A stretch of DNA of 64,000 nucleotides from an uncultured Lachnospiraceae bacterium (GTDB lineage: Bacteria; Bacillota; Clostridia; Lachnospirales; Lachnospiraceae), in assembly GCA_902780405.1 (NCBI GenBank), contig CACZFI010000002.1, positions 111,810 through 175,809 of the forward strand, in the 5' to 3' direction. Position 1 is the stretch's first letter. Each line of letters opens with the position of its first letter. Positions 15,701 through 24,644 of this stretch are shown here, piece after piece. The notes beneath the pieces are model-generated. The model was not told the origin of the DNA, made no database searches, and saw only the letters and a list, made by a program, of their open reading frames with translations. A program made the position numbers and the translations under genes.

Positions 15701-18014
15701 CGCCATCTTCGTCTGTTGCAAATAAGCTTACCTTTCCATTCAAGGACTGTCCAAGTTTGCCTTTGTTTGAATCAAAAGCAGCAACCTGAGTTTGATCAAA
15801 ATCCCAGAGGACCTTCGCACCTGATGTTTGATCACACACATTCAAGAACAGATACATATTGGATTCAGGGTCAATAGAATTCTGCTCGAACTTGGAGGTT
15901 TTTGCTGCACGATATGCAACGGATGCCTTCTCAGACACGATCACAGGCATGCCTGCTTCAACGTAAGCCTTCAACTGCTTGTACACATAATCGGTAATAT
16001 CGTTACCATTCAGTGCACCAAAGGTTTCCTGTTGTTTACCGTTAATTTCAACTTTTCCAATCGGTACAACACCGGTTGTTTCGGTTCTAGCACTGTAACC
16101 ATCATATTTCAGTCTGTAAAGCGGACCGAAATGAGAATACATCTCAAAGACAGGAAGTTTCTTGATCTCATCATCTCTTAAGTACACTTTCCCGCCCTTA
16201 TTCTTGAGCGAGCCGATGTACTGCTGTGAATTACCTGTAAACAATACATACGAATCAACAGGCTTTAATGCGGAAGTATTACCTCCAACATAGACAAGAT
16301 CATAGTTTCCTAAAACATTTGTCTTAGAAGATGCCAACTCCTCTGTAGACATCTGTGTCAAAGATACCTGCGTTACATCCAAACCAAGCGCATCCGCAAT
16401 CTTACCCTTGGAAAGCTCCCATGCATAATACTCTGTATTTGCGGGAATCTCCTCTTTGGTCTTTCCGTTAACAACCTGTGCGGGCTTGTTATAATACGAA
16501 CTTGTGCCGTAGAGTTTAACGGAAATAGTATTATCCGCAGCCTTTCCATTTGCCGCATTCCATGCAGCAACATTCTCATCAATCGGGTAACAAGGCTGAA
16601 TCTCAAGTACGGAAAACTTGTTAGATGTGGAGCCACCGCCACCACCGCCGTTACCACGGTAGTTCGACTTATTAATTAAATCAGCAACCACCTTAACAGC
16701 CGGAGCGCTGGTTCCTGTAACCACATCATCAAAATCTTCTCTTGTTGTTACAAAGATATTCTCATACTGCGGTGTTCCGTTTTCATAAGCCACCATATAG
16801 TAGAGCTCTTCAAAATTCGTCTTGTTTGTGACTGTACCGTTATAGTTGTTAGGACTAGATGCTGCAGTAGATGAATATACGATATGATAATTCGCATACA
16901 TTGCTGCAGAAAGTTTCTTGTATACATCCTTAGACATGGATGCACAATCAGACTCCAAAACGATCATATCATAATCACTGAGGTTGATTGCACCTATGCT
17001 GGCATCCGCAAGCGTTGCCTGCTCAACATACATATAATCCGGCACTTCACCATAGTTTGTATTATAACCATAACGACCCATAGGTGTGGCCTGACCCTTA
17101 ACTGCATACAGATTCGCACCTGCCAATGTAGCACCGGGAGTGAGCGAAGGGCTGCTGGCTGCAACCGTCAAGTCTGCTCCGGAAGCGGTTCCACCTAACA
17201 GTGTCTTCGTCCATGTTGTTGTGCCATTAGGACTAACAGCAAGAATTCTTGCTACCTTTACGCTTCCGTCCCCGCAGGCAATCCACTTGTTGTTATGGTC
17301 ATTTGCATGAATTCCAAGGTAAAGTGATCCTGCACCATGCCCCAGAAAATTATCAGCATCAGCTCCGTTCCAAGAGAACGTGTAGTACATGTATCCCTTA
17401 GAGAACACACTTTTGCCCAACTGCGCCATAGACTTGGATACATCCGTGCTCACAGATGTTGCTGACGGAGAATCAATTACCAACGGCTTATAGCTACCAA
17501 CCGCATAGACATGCAACAAATCGTACAAATCCTCAGGGAGATCGTTGCTTGATCCAAAAGCGCTACCCGACGCATTGCTGAGATAAATAAAATCTGCTTT
17601 AAGAATGGTCGGTAAATCAGCGGAAGTTACATTCTTGGCCTGGAAATAGTCATATGTAATCTTTCCATTGGTAGCATCGAATTTCTTGCCTTTCGTACTA
17701 TACCCATCAATAACATAGTTCTTGAACCCATCAGAGGATACCAGTGTGCTGAGATTAGAGGGCTTATCACCCGATCCAATCTCTACAATGTGATAATCAT
17801 GATCAATATCTTCTTTGGTTTCCGAATTCGCAATGATCAAATCAATGTTTGTATCATCAGTAACCATACCGGCAGCAACTGCTTTATCTTCAGCTACCAG
17901 TTGGCTCGCTAAATCTGAATCATCAGCAAAGGAAAGTGAGAGCGCTGTCACAGAAAGTGCCATTAGCAACATGACGGAAAGCGCTGAGATCATGATCTTA
18001 GTCTTGCGTTTCAT
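12720..18014 (-). CDS. Very large secreted protein of the pilus operon, candidate tip or adhesin
   Basis: 1764 residues, last gene of the pilus operon. A signal peptide is at about 1-30 (KRKTK, then a hydrophobic core ending SLSFADD). It has no C-terminal membrane span, sortase motif or pilin signal. At least three modules begin with a similar strand: YHIVEIGSG (about 73), FSVLEIQP (about 465) and IRVLQIMP (about 935), each followed by Rossmann-like or flavodoxin-like alternation such as YDLVYVGGN. A run of six Gly precedes the second module. The third module has CPVCQQSIGICHY and HEHQF, a possible metal site. It resembles proteins I recall as DUF5057, unverified. The ATG at 18014 follows GGAGG. 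Its position after the four minor pilins suggests a pilus-tip partner. Confidence 0.7.
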   Translation of the reverse strand: MKRKTKIMISALSVMLLMALSVTALSLSFADDSDLASQLVAEDKAVAAGMVTDDTNIDLIIANSETKEDIDHDYHIVEIGSGDKPSNLSTLVSSDGFKNYVIDGYSTKGKKFDATNGKITYDYFQAKNVTSADLPTILKADFIYLSNASGSAFGSSNDLPEDLYDLLHVYAVGSYKPLVIDSPSATSVSTDVSKSMAQLGKSVFSKGYMYYTFSWNGADADNFLGHGAGSLYLGIHANDHNNKWIACGDGSVKVARILAVSPNGTTTWTKTLLGGTASGADLTVAASSPSLTPGATLAGANLYAVKGQATPMGRYGYNTNYGEVPDYMYVEQATLADASIGAINLSDYDMIVLESDCASMSKDVYKKLSAAMYANYHIVYSSTAASSPNNYNGTVTNKTNFEELYYMVAYENGTPQYENIFVTTREDFDDVVTGTSAPAVKVVADLINKSNYRGNGGGGGGSTSNKFSVLEIQPCYPIDENVAAWNAANGKAADNTISVKLYGTSSYYNKPAQVVNGKTKEEIPANTEYYAWELSKGKIADALGLDVTQVSLTQMSTEELASSKTNVLGNYDLVYVGGNTSALKPVDSYVLFTGNSQQYIGSLKNKGGKVYLRDDEIKKLPVFEMYSHFGPLYRLKYDGYSARTETTGVVPIGKVEINGKQQETFGALNGNDITDYVYKQLKAYVEAGMPVIVSEKASVAYRAAKTSKFEQNSIDPESNMYLFLNVCDQTSGAKVLWDFDQTQVAAFDSNKGKLGQSLNGKVSLFATDEDGDNVLETSFGMKGATNPIADLYAKSNKRPKVVLTSSPALYSQHDVGTKLSGKQTWIFKVTGATKYKAELIIDDNGNSSFEDDGAVASGNDVTKLEWNPGEFFGPFYWQLRITALDDKGGATKQMCVTSGLSYIKNKESKKQDIRVLQIMPSDVGANKVEGRNDGNGNASLYFCPVCQQSIGICHYNPFAHSGTYDDFGDMYNGQYYDTADGKFQNIYFGKHEHQFGIVYYDSTKDVPGKNSKGCDDWDINLADEVSDLYNFDIDILYTREFENYAKEVRTAYDTSKWSAQKKTQTLNDANRALANDEEYRALTTDADRIEYYLKVYYKEQAALYRQLYEHMVNGTGEKTVEGVTINRTTKDAKLELDLAIDYLETKVDADSKARLERIKRMERYYDYYNFKSNVYYDNFQNSWTDDNYSQSYVDDKGVTQTVTRNYNKKKYYDFFSAYTECKDKELEYKELAKMYERYAAGENWLAKCYDSIVIGPCEEFNFHDDISIKSNDPNGYAITDLEDYVDPQGNNGNVLLFHDSLTKFSDDGSVNLTKRLKGYFGMDRYQATIDTSKASLQTKYVPYKWPDNAHRIDNISYNLTDSKYADYEKDYEKLFALDDGTGSGDTNYAMDYFTATQYTDAVAVCNDNDGMYPYYIPYKYAVIDWETNADWYKEHYLDARKQTEYGTNHASQNNKGIVTLFPFTLSDELKIGGTHPQAYALDLEDENCTVWYSMVGGDNDKYGSSFYAADPRDGMDNYFIYSYGNVNYCGAGHSKVTGWGKDNNDERRLYINIICNSVRKSVKSPVIELYDHDSETNSIVKPKETEDAQYEYKVDEDDMYPEFSFKVTKVPGISLKQIQIYYDLDYSSTNRINAYSDATFTDGFATHVLIADWDEKDIKNGSYTLGALRNISRDGNDLETYYTDPAPGETTGKQLEDTYVNSAGETITFGARALKLKPRYFSYYNNEYTYIVVAVKYLDSETNKTNTIYKRMKIILRPYLYDLT

Positions 18015-18030
18015 TATCTGCTTACCTCCT

Positions 18031-18963
18031 TTACTTGTTTGACTTTAAAACATGCGAGTTACGAATATTGACCATACCCAAAGTATCATAGGTCATGTTA
18101 AGTTTGTTGAAGTACAGATCAATACCAATCTGACCCTTGTCAGCATCTACTTTCGCCACACAACCGGAAATCTGCTCTTTTTCGGTTCCGTTGTCATACT
18201 CCAGATAGGAAAGCTCAGCGGTGTAAATGTGGTCTGCCTTGCTGGCATCACTGGCCATATTCAGATGATCATTTAATTTGACCATGTAAGCATACAACTT
18301 GCCATAGTAACACTTGTCTTTTTCGAAATCAAACTCATGATAGCATGTGTCATTCTCGTTGTAGATCTTCTGCGATCCCTTCACGGTACATTTGATTGTG
18401 TGATTTCCACCCTCAATGTGGTGCATCATAACCTGATCTACTGTCTTCGAAGGGTCACCATCGTTTGTCTGCGTCATGTCAATTGGAACGGATGTTTTCA
18501 CAATCAGTTTTGTCACATAAATCCTGTCATCCGGCTTTAACGTAGAAAACTTTCTAACATTTCCTGTTCCTGCTTCATTGTAGGAAAAGCTTCCCGACAT
18601 ACCATATGCCGAATAATGATGTTCTATATCTTCAAATCCGGATTTATCCTTCACGAAATAAAGCTTTTCTCCAAGATCATAAGAAATCTCAGCTCCGGGT
18701 TTTGAAAAATCGACCGTCTTAGACTTGGGAATCAAATATCCAACAAGAATGATGTCATTTGCCTGCATAATGCAGTCCGTAATCTCGTTATATACGAGCT
18801 GTGCAGATGTGGAAACCTTCAAGTCTGCCTTAGCTTGCCTGTTTCTTAGTACGCTGCTTCCCATAAAGGCGCTCACCGCCGTCATAAGGAATGCGAGTAT
18901 AGCAAGCGCTATGATCAGCTCAACCAGAGAGAATCCCTTATTACTTTGTCTTTTCTTCTTCAA
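18031..18963 (-). CDS. Minor pilin, GspJ/PilW-like, TTG start
   Basis: 310 residues. The class III signal is KKKRQSNKG, cut before FSLVELIIALAILAFLMTA, with Glu at mature position 5. The segment after the helix (STSAQLVYNEITDCIMQANDIIL) is the layout of GspJ/PilW-type minor pilins. The rest is a beta-rich globular head of about 260 residues, longer than common GspJ. The start is TTG at 18963, eight bases after GGAGG; no in-frame ATG gives the signal peptide. It should join the tip complex that starts pilus assembly. Between the H-like gene and the 1764-residue gene. Confidence 0.8.
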   Translation of the reverse strand: MKKKRQSNKGFSLVELIIALAILAFLMTAVSAFMGSSVLRNRQAKADLKVSTSAQLVYNEITDCIMQANDIILVGYLIPKSKTVDFSKPGAEISYDLGEKLYFVKDKSGFEDIEHHYSAYGMSGSFSYNEAGTGNVRKFSTLKPDDRIYVTKLIVKTSVPIDMTQTNDGDPSKTVDQVMMHHIEGGNHTIKCTVKGSQKIYNENDTCYHEFDFEKDKCYYGKLYAYMVKLNDHLNMASDASKADHIYTAELSYLEYDNGTEKEQISGCVAKVDADKGQIGIDLYFNKLNMTYDTLGMVNIRNSHVLKSNK

Positions 18964-18976
18964 AGCTCATCCCTCC

Positions 18977-19579
18977 TTAATTGGACTGACGGCTGCCGAT
19001 TCGGTTCAGCTGCACATCACATATTTTGTTATTTCCGCTTTTCTTGTAAAAAGAATACTTTCCGTAACCGTGAATACACTCACCTTGTCTATTAAAGGTA
19101 ATATATACCGGTCCACCATTTGTTGTGCGTTCCCCAATCTCACGTTCCACGCCTGTACCCGTAGGGGGTTTGGGTGTATACTTTACGACAACATAGCTGG
19201 ACAAGCTGATACCAAGCCCTCCATTCGCGTTCTCAGAATTAACATATACATAGCTTGCATCTGACTCACGATTGCCTTTTGTTGTGTCATAGTACGCTTT
19301 CGCAAGGTAATACTTTCCTTCATGTTTATGAAGAACCAAGGTGAACTGGTAGTCCGGTTGAACCGTCCCTCCTACCACACAAGCCTGACCTCTGGATGAT
19401 GCCTGCAGTTCTGCCAGCTGGACCTCAAACGTGTGAGAAGCCTCTTTCGCCTTCGCAGAGTGCATGATACCAATTACAGCCATTGCTGCCGCGGTCATAA
19501 TCGCGATAATTGCAATAACTATAATCATTTCGATCAATGAGAAGCCTTTGTCGTTGGTTCTGTATTCTCTCTTCTCCAT
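18977..19579 (-). CDS. Minor pilin, GspH-like
   Basis: 200 residues from the ATG at 19579, which has GAGG five bases upstream; an in-frame GTG six bases earlier overlaps that site. The signal MEKREYRTNDKG is cut before FSLIEMIIVIAIIAIMTAA, with Glu at mature position 5. The head includes ASHTFEVQLAELQASSRGQACVVGG and a C-terminal CDVQ; the Cys pair could form a disulfide. The size fits GspH/FimT-type minor pilins. It lies eight bases after the oversized K-like gene and is likely co-translated with it. Confidence 0.8.
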   Translation of the reverse strand: MEKREYRTNDKGFSLIEMIIVIAIIAIMTAAAMAVIGIMHSAKAKEASHTFEVQLAELQASSRGQACVVGGTVQPDYQFTLVLHKHEGKYYLAKAYYDTTKGNRESDASYVYVNSENANGGLGISLSSYVVVKYTPKPPTGTGVEREIGERTTNGGPVYITFNRQGECIHGYGKYSFYKKSGNNKICDVQLNRIGSRQSN

Positions 19580-19587
19580 AGGCACCT

Positions 19588-22500
19588 CTAATCTACATTC
19601 TTCATCCAGTTGTCAAACGATACGACATCTGAATAGTCAATGTTTTGAATCTTCTTCGCATCAGTACCGGTTGCTTCATCATCAATTGCTTGATTTGCCA
19701 GATTCTCATATCCCTTGAAAATCTTAAGCAAAGCCTGAGCATCAGCATCCCTTGAAACCATACACTCTCGAAGGATCGTTTTACAGATCTCCGGGCTTGC
19801 AGTGATTTGCTGAACTCTTTCATCAATCACAATCTTTCCGCCCGAAATAATAAGACCCTCGAATGTTGTAACGCTCTCATCAAAGACCACATCACCCTTT
19901 GTAACAATTATACCACGAACAACATGATTGTCCTTAGGTCTAGCCTCTATTTTAATCTTTGATACACCGTCATCTCCTTTAGTCCTTCCATCGTCAACCC
20001 AAACTGAATATCCGGAATCTAAGGGAAGCATATGATCAGCAGTTTTATTTGCTTCAACCGTCGAAGGATCTGCAGGTGAGATACTGATATCAACGCTATC
20101 ATCCTTCGGGATTGCTTCAACATTAATGAATCTGTTAATTGGAGTAATAGAAGCTTCACCATACTCTGGCGATGATACAAACTCCTTTATATAGCTCTTT
20201 TCTTTCTTATCGCTCGCAGAATCCTTGAAGTGTCCAAGATTCCACTTCATGAAGTTGTACTCCATCTCCAGATTATTCGACAACTGATAGAGTGTAAGAG
20301 GGCCACTGCCCCACGCACCCAAATCCGAGGTCTTAACTTCAATTCCGCTCTTATAACCTTCGTTAGTCATTAACGCCGAAAGCGAGTTCAGTGAATTCTC
20401 ATCATCATAATTCTCAATTTCAAAGTCTTTCGAATCGGTCGACGTAAGAGCTCCGCTCGAATAAACAAATCTCTTATCTTTAGGATCGAGAACTGAATCA
20501 TTGGGGATGCTTACTTCTTCAACTTCAAAATCTTCGTACTCGGTCACATCAGTGAGGTAAGACTTTAAAGTCTTCTCATCGTCCGTATACGTTGTTTTGT
20601 TTAGAAACGCCGTATAATCTTCAATATAAGCAGATTCAAAATACTGCGCTGATTTGTAATAAGTAGCGAAGCGCACTTTGTTACCGCTTGCATCAAGCGC
20701 AACATTCGGATTCCATGCACTTAGCATCTCATACGCTTTATCGAAATCGTAGAAGTAAACAGTTTTTCCGTTTAGTTTCTGAGCAATTACAGGAACTCTA
20801 TATACGGTCACTTGCTGGTTTTCTCTGATTTCCGTCCCGGAAAACATGCCTGAAGGGAAATACTTTGAGAAAAATGACGTTGTTATAAGATCTCCGTTGG
20901 TAAACCCTGAAGACATCGCCAAGTTACCAAAGTTCACAGTAACCTCGAGACCTGTATACTCATATTCCTTTCCGTTGATTGTTTTACTGTACACCTTGGG
21001 CGTAGTATCCGCAACCTGCACAGGAACATATGCGCGCTGATTACTCTTTACAGAAATACTCTCGCCCGTCTTATAATCGCGCGTATATTTTTTGTTTTCA
21101 GGTGTTGAATCATCCGTCTCGGTCTGATAAGTGTATACATTGGTTTCCGAAGGGAAAACACCTGTCACAGTTTTGTTTCCGTCAAGATACGTTGCACTTG
21201 TATTTCTTGAAGCTTTCGTTGCGCGGTATTTGGATAACTCAACATATGAACGTCCTGCAATATAAAGGTTCTTTGCAGCGGACAAATCCAAGGCAGACTG
21301 CTCACCATTTACAACAATTGCACTACTGTTATAATGTCCTCTGTTCACATAAATCGGATTTTTATTCGCATCAACACCATCCTGGATCCTGAAATAATCT
21401 GCTATCTGAGGAAGAAAAACGCGGCTATCCTTAGATGTGCTGTCGCCGTATCCATAATAACTTCCACGAAGTTCCAATGTGGATCCTGCTGCATTAAGCT
21501 CCGTGTCGTCCTTCACAAAGAGTTTACCTCTTATGATAGCGCTTGGCCCATAATACTTATTCTTGCTGACATTGTTATCTTCGTAGGTTCTCTTGGCGCT
21601 CAATCCATCCAAGATGATATTGTCTGTCCAAATCTCGGTCTCAGATGTTGCAACTCCGCTGTGACCGAATGCAGAAAACGATCCTTTATTCATGACAGCG
21701 ATCGTGCCCGGGACAATAACATAATCAGCAAGCACACTTACATCAGTGCCGTCAATGAAAAGTCCTGAATATTTACTTCTCACCTGTGTAGTTGAATCAG
21801 ACGACTTCTTAATGTTTGCACCGCCATCAAACGAATAATACTGAACCGTATCACTACCCCTCGAAACATTATCATTCGGTATAGCCTCGGTATCAGTATA
21901 AGAATACTCTGTGCCGTCAAGTGAAGCAGTGGGGCTATACTTTCTCGAAGAAACAGCAACATGCTTGTACTTGTCTACCTCAATTTCCTCTCCTGAGGCG
22001 TTCTTTATCTTCGTCTTGATAGGCGTTGACGGTGTAAATGCATCATCATTTTTCGTATCATCGTAATTGTATAACTTGTTATAATAGTCCGCTGCAGCGT
22101 AAATGTTTCCTGCAATCGAAAGCGCCACATTCTGTCTGATTTCAATGCCCATGTCCGAAACGAGCGAATAATCAAAGACGTTTGCATCGCTATTGTTGGA
22201 CGCATCAAAGAGAACCGAAAAATCCGGCTCTCCAATTACAATATCCGTAGTAATTGACTGTGTAAACGCACCATTGGCTCTGGAATGTTTATAATCGACT
22301 GTACGAGAAACTGTAACATTCTTGATGACAATCGCTGTAATCTCACCATTCTTGGTACGAACCTCTTTTGTAAGTCTGGAGCGGTCCAATACAACAGAAC
22401 TGTTGCTTATAAATGACTCAATCTTATCACCAAGCACATCGTCGGACGATTTGAAAAAGCTGTTATTCTGAACATTATGAATAAAGCGTTTTGCAAACAT

Positions 22501-22827
22501 ATCCTGAGCTTCGTCCTGAGAGATGTTTGTGTAAGTCTTTGTATTGATGTCATAGCGAGCCATATTCTCAACCGTATATGTATATGCATCTTGCATATTC
22601 GCAACGGTCTCAGATCCAACTCCGGCATAAATCTCATTCATGGCCTGCTCGACATAGTAAAAGTTATCTCTTGAATTCAAATCCTGAAGTTTCAAGCGAT
22701 ATGCATAACTTGCTGCCGCCAAAAGGGCTCCGACAATAATACCGATGAATGCAAGCGAAACAACTACCATTACAATACTGGAGCCACGGTTATTCAGTTT
22801 TTTGAAAAACTTTTTAACTTTTTTCAA
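19588..22827 (-). CDS. Oversized GspK/PilX-like minor pilin, TTG start
   Basis: 1079 residues, about three times a usual GspK. The N-terminus KKVKKFFKKLNNRG is followed by SSIVMVVVSLAFIGIIVGALLAAASYAYRLK, a pilin-like helix that lacks the mature Glu5, as GspK does. That absence lets GspK cap the tip. Downstream are long beta-rich stretches with repeated GxLxVxG-type steps, as in polymer-like or right-handed beta structures (for example near residues 270-560). The start is TTG at 22827, directly after the TAG stop of the preceding gene, with GGGGG upstream. It should be processed by PilD and sit at the pilus tip. Function of the extra 700 residues is unknown. Confidence 0.7.
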   Translation of the reverse strand: MKKVKKFFKKLNNRGSSIVMVVVSLAFIGIIVGALLAAASYAYRLKLQDLNSRDNFYYVEQAMNEIYAGVGSETVANMQDAYTYTVENMARYDINTKTYTNISQDEAQDMFAKRFIHNVQNNSFFKSSDDVLGDKIESFISNSSVVLDRSRLTKEVRTKNGEITAIVIKNVTVSRTVDYKHSRANGAFTQSITTDIVIGEPDFSVLFDASNNSDANVFDYSLVSDMGIEIRQNVALSIAGNIYAAADYYNKLYNYDDTKNDDAFTPSTPIKTKIKNASGEEIEVDKYKHVAVSSRKYSPTASLDGTEYSYTDTEAIPNDNVSRGSDTVQYYSFDGGANIKKSSDSTTQVRSKYSGLFIDGTDVSVLADYVIVPGTIAVMNKGSFSAFGHSGVATSETEIWTDNIILDGLSAKRTYEDNNVSKNKYYGPSAIIRGKLFVKDDTELNAAGSTLELRGSYYGYGDSTSKDSRVFLPQIADYFRIQDGVDANKNPIYVNRGHYNSSAIVVNGEQSALDLSAAKNLYIAGRSYVELSKYRATKASRNTSATYLDGNKTVTGVFPSETNVYTYQTETDDSTPENKKYTRDYKTGESISVKSNQRAYVPVQVADTTPKVYSKTINGKEYEYTGLEVTVNFGNLAMSSGFTNGDLITTSFFSKYFPSGMFSGTEIRENQQVTVYRVPVIAQKLNGKTVYFYDFDKAYEMLSAWNPNVALDASGNKVRFATYYKSAQYFESAYIEDYTAFLNKTTYTDDEKTLKSYLTDVTEYEDFEVEEVSIPNDSVLDPKDKRFVYSSGALTSTDSKDFEIENYDDENSLNSLSALMTNEGYKSGIEVKTSDLGAWGSGPLTLYQLSNNLEMEYNFMKWNLGHFKDSASDKKEKSYIKEFVSSPEYGEASITPINRFINVEAIPKDDSVDISISPADPSTVEANKTADHMLPLDSGYSVWVDDGRTKGDDGVSKIKIEARPKDNHVVRGIIVTKGDVVFDESVTTFEGLIISGGKIVIDERVQQITASPEICKTILRECMVSRDADAQALLKIFKGYENLANQAIDDEATGTDAKKIQNIDYSDVVSFDNWMKNVD

Positions 22828-24627
22828 CTAATTTTCCCCCTTTGCTCCTGTAAGCTTTACAGTATTGCTTCCCTTATCATCTGGTGTCAACTGTACGGTA
22901 ATTGTATACAAACGATTCGATTCTCTTGTGTCATCAGACAACTTCATCAAAACCGGCTTATGATCATTATCCTCGGCACTTGGACGTTTTGTAATATACT
23001 CTCCGCCCGAATTACCTAAGGCGTAATGACTATGATTCTTTCCATCTCCATCTTCAGCCACGGTGCCGACATAACCAAAATCCGAGAAACCAGCAACCGA
23101 AAACTGCCACTTGGCTGTCGTTGTTGTTCCTTTTTCAAAATCCGTAATGTCCATGTTGGTAAACACCGTCATTCTTTTAACTTCCTTCGATGTGTCAGGA
23201 ACCTTACCTTCATCATCAAGCTGTAAAACATGCATATAGCTGTTTGTACTTCCGATGAAAATGTGTACAGGGCTTGGTTGTACTTTCTTCGGGGTCAGTG
23301 TTGACCCGGAAACCGTATAAGCCGGAGTTACATAATACGTAGAAAGCATCTTCACCAATTCCGCACTTTTCTTGTTCGGTGCCGGATCCTTAGGATCGAT
23401 TTTTTCATCATACGTCTCATAGTAAGCCTGATTAAAAATCTCATCCTTCGTTGCATCTATATCTGTCGCCAACAGAGCTGCATTGCTTTGATCCCATTTC
23501 GGCTTATAAAGATACAACTTGGACTCATCAACCGAATTATCGATCAAGATATAGTCATTAGCGGCATATTGCAAACTGTTTCCGCCTGTCGCTGTAAGCA
23601 CCGTAAAAGGCTGGTATTCCAGATAAATCTCAGGGCACTTGTCCGTCTTGAATCTCTGACTGAATACATTAAAATGTATCGGCTCGTTGAATGGTTCTCC
23701 GTCAATTGTAAACGGATACTCATAGTACACATCAACCTTCACAACGTATTCTGTTTGTGCACCTTTTACTTCTTTACTACAGTGGACACGTATACAGCGT
23801 TTCTGTCTGGTTTCCGACAGATCAATATACTTTACACCACCTGCTTGAGCGGAGAAAATGCTATCGCCCTGACTGTGTCCTACAACCTGCTTCCAGTTTT
23901 CTGGGCTCTTTTCTTTCAGCTTTGCCAGCGCAAAACTGAACAATGCCTTCCTCGCCTGCTCGTCAAAGTTTGATGTGCCTCCTAATACCAAGGCAACCTC
24001 ATTCTTGTCTAAATTGTGCACATTACCGAGGTTGACTTCATTCGGATTCTTAACATACTCGCCGTTTGTTACAACAACGTCGGTTATGAACCCATCATCA
24101 TCTTTCTTAACGATAGAGCCTTCGTTTGTAAGTTCAAAATCTTTAAACTTCTCGTGCGTTGTTTCGTCAAGTCCGTAAGCAATTTTGTAATGCTCTGCTC
24201 CGGATTCCCCGCCATAATCACGGACTTTGTTTGAAAGGTCATCAAGGAATACCTTATTTTCATACTTAGTCTTTTTCGTGCCGAGTTTAAGTTCATCTAA
24301 TTCGAACTCATACACTGTGTACGTAAGCGGTTTTGATGATGTGTCAATTTCCGTGTGAGTTGTAACATCCCACAACTTCACAGGCATAGAATTATGCTCA
24401 TGATACTTTCCTGCATACTTCTTCTTTAACTCATCTAAATCACCCTTTTGAAATTGTTCGAGTTCGAAGTACGCACTTTCGTTTGCCTCCTGCTGTTCCT
24501 TCGCTTGCCTATTTACGCGAAGAGTCTGTGCAAACTGATTTACGATTGGCGTCAGCAGTAATGTCAATATGGCAATCGCAATGACAACTTCTATTAAGCT
24601 GAAACCTTTATTATTGTTTTTTGCCAT
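22828..24627 (-). CDS. Large minor pilin, GspI-like position
   Basis: 599 residues. The signal MAKNNNKG is cut before FSLIEVVIAIAILTLLLTPIV, with Glu at mature position 5. A coiled helical stretch follows (NRQAKEQQEANESAYFELEQFQ). The head of more than 500 residues is far larger than in GspI (about 120) and is mainly acidic and beta-type, with no recognised domain. It is first of the four minor-pilin genes and its stop touches the TTG start of the K-like gene. GspI is the nucleator that binds J and K, so a similar job is the best guess. The exact subtype is inferred from gene order only. Confidence 0.72.
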   Translation of the reverse strand: MAKNNNKGFSLIEVVIAIAILTLLLTPIVNQFAQTLRVNRQAKEQQEANESAYFELEQFQKGDLDELKKKYAGKYHEHNSMPVKLWDVTTHTEIDTSSKPLTYTVYEFELDELKLGTKKTKYENKVFLDDLSNKVRDYGGESGAEHYKIAYGLDETTHEKFKDFELTNEGSIVKKDDDGFITDVVVTNGEYVKNPNEVNLGNVHNLDKNEVALVLGGTSNFDEQARKALFSFALAKLKEKSPENWKQVVGHSQGDSIFSAQAGGVKYIDLSETRQKRCIRVHCSKEVKGAQTEYVVKVDVYYEYPFTIDGEPFNEPIHFNVFSQRFKTDKCPEIYLEYQPFTVLTATGGNSLQYAANDYILIDNSVDESKLYLYKPKWDQSNAALLATDIDATKDEIFNQAYYETYDEKIDPKDPAPNKKSAELVKMLSTYYVTPAYTVSGSTLTPKKVQPSPVHIFIGSTNSYMHVLQLDDEGKVPDTSKEVKRMTVFTNMDITDFEKGTTTTAKWQFSVAGFSDFGYVGTVAEDGDGKNHSHYALGNSGGEYITKRPSAEDNDHKPVLMKLSDDTRESNRLYTITVQLTPDDKGSNTVKLTGAKGEN

Positions 24628-24644
24628 ATATCCTCATCCTCTCC

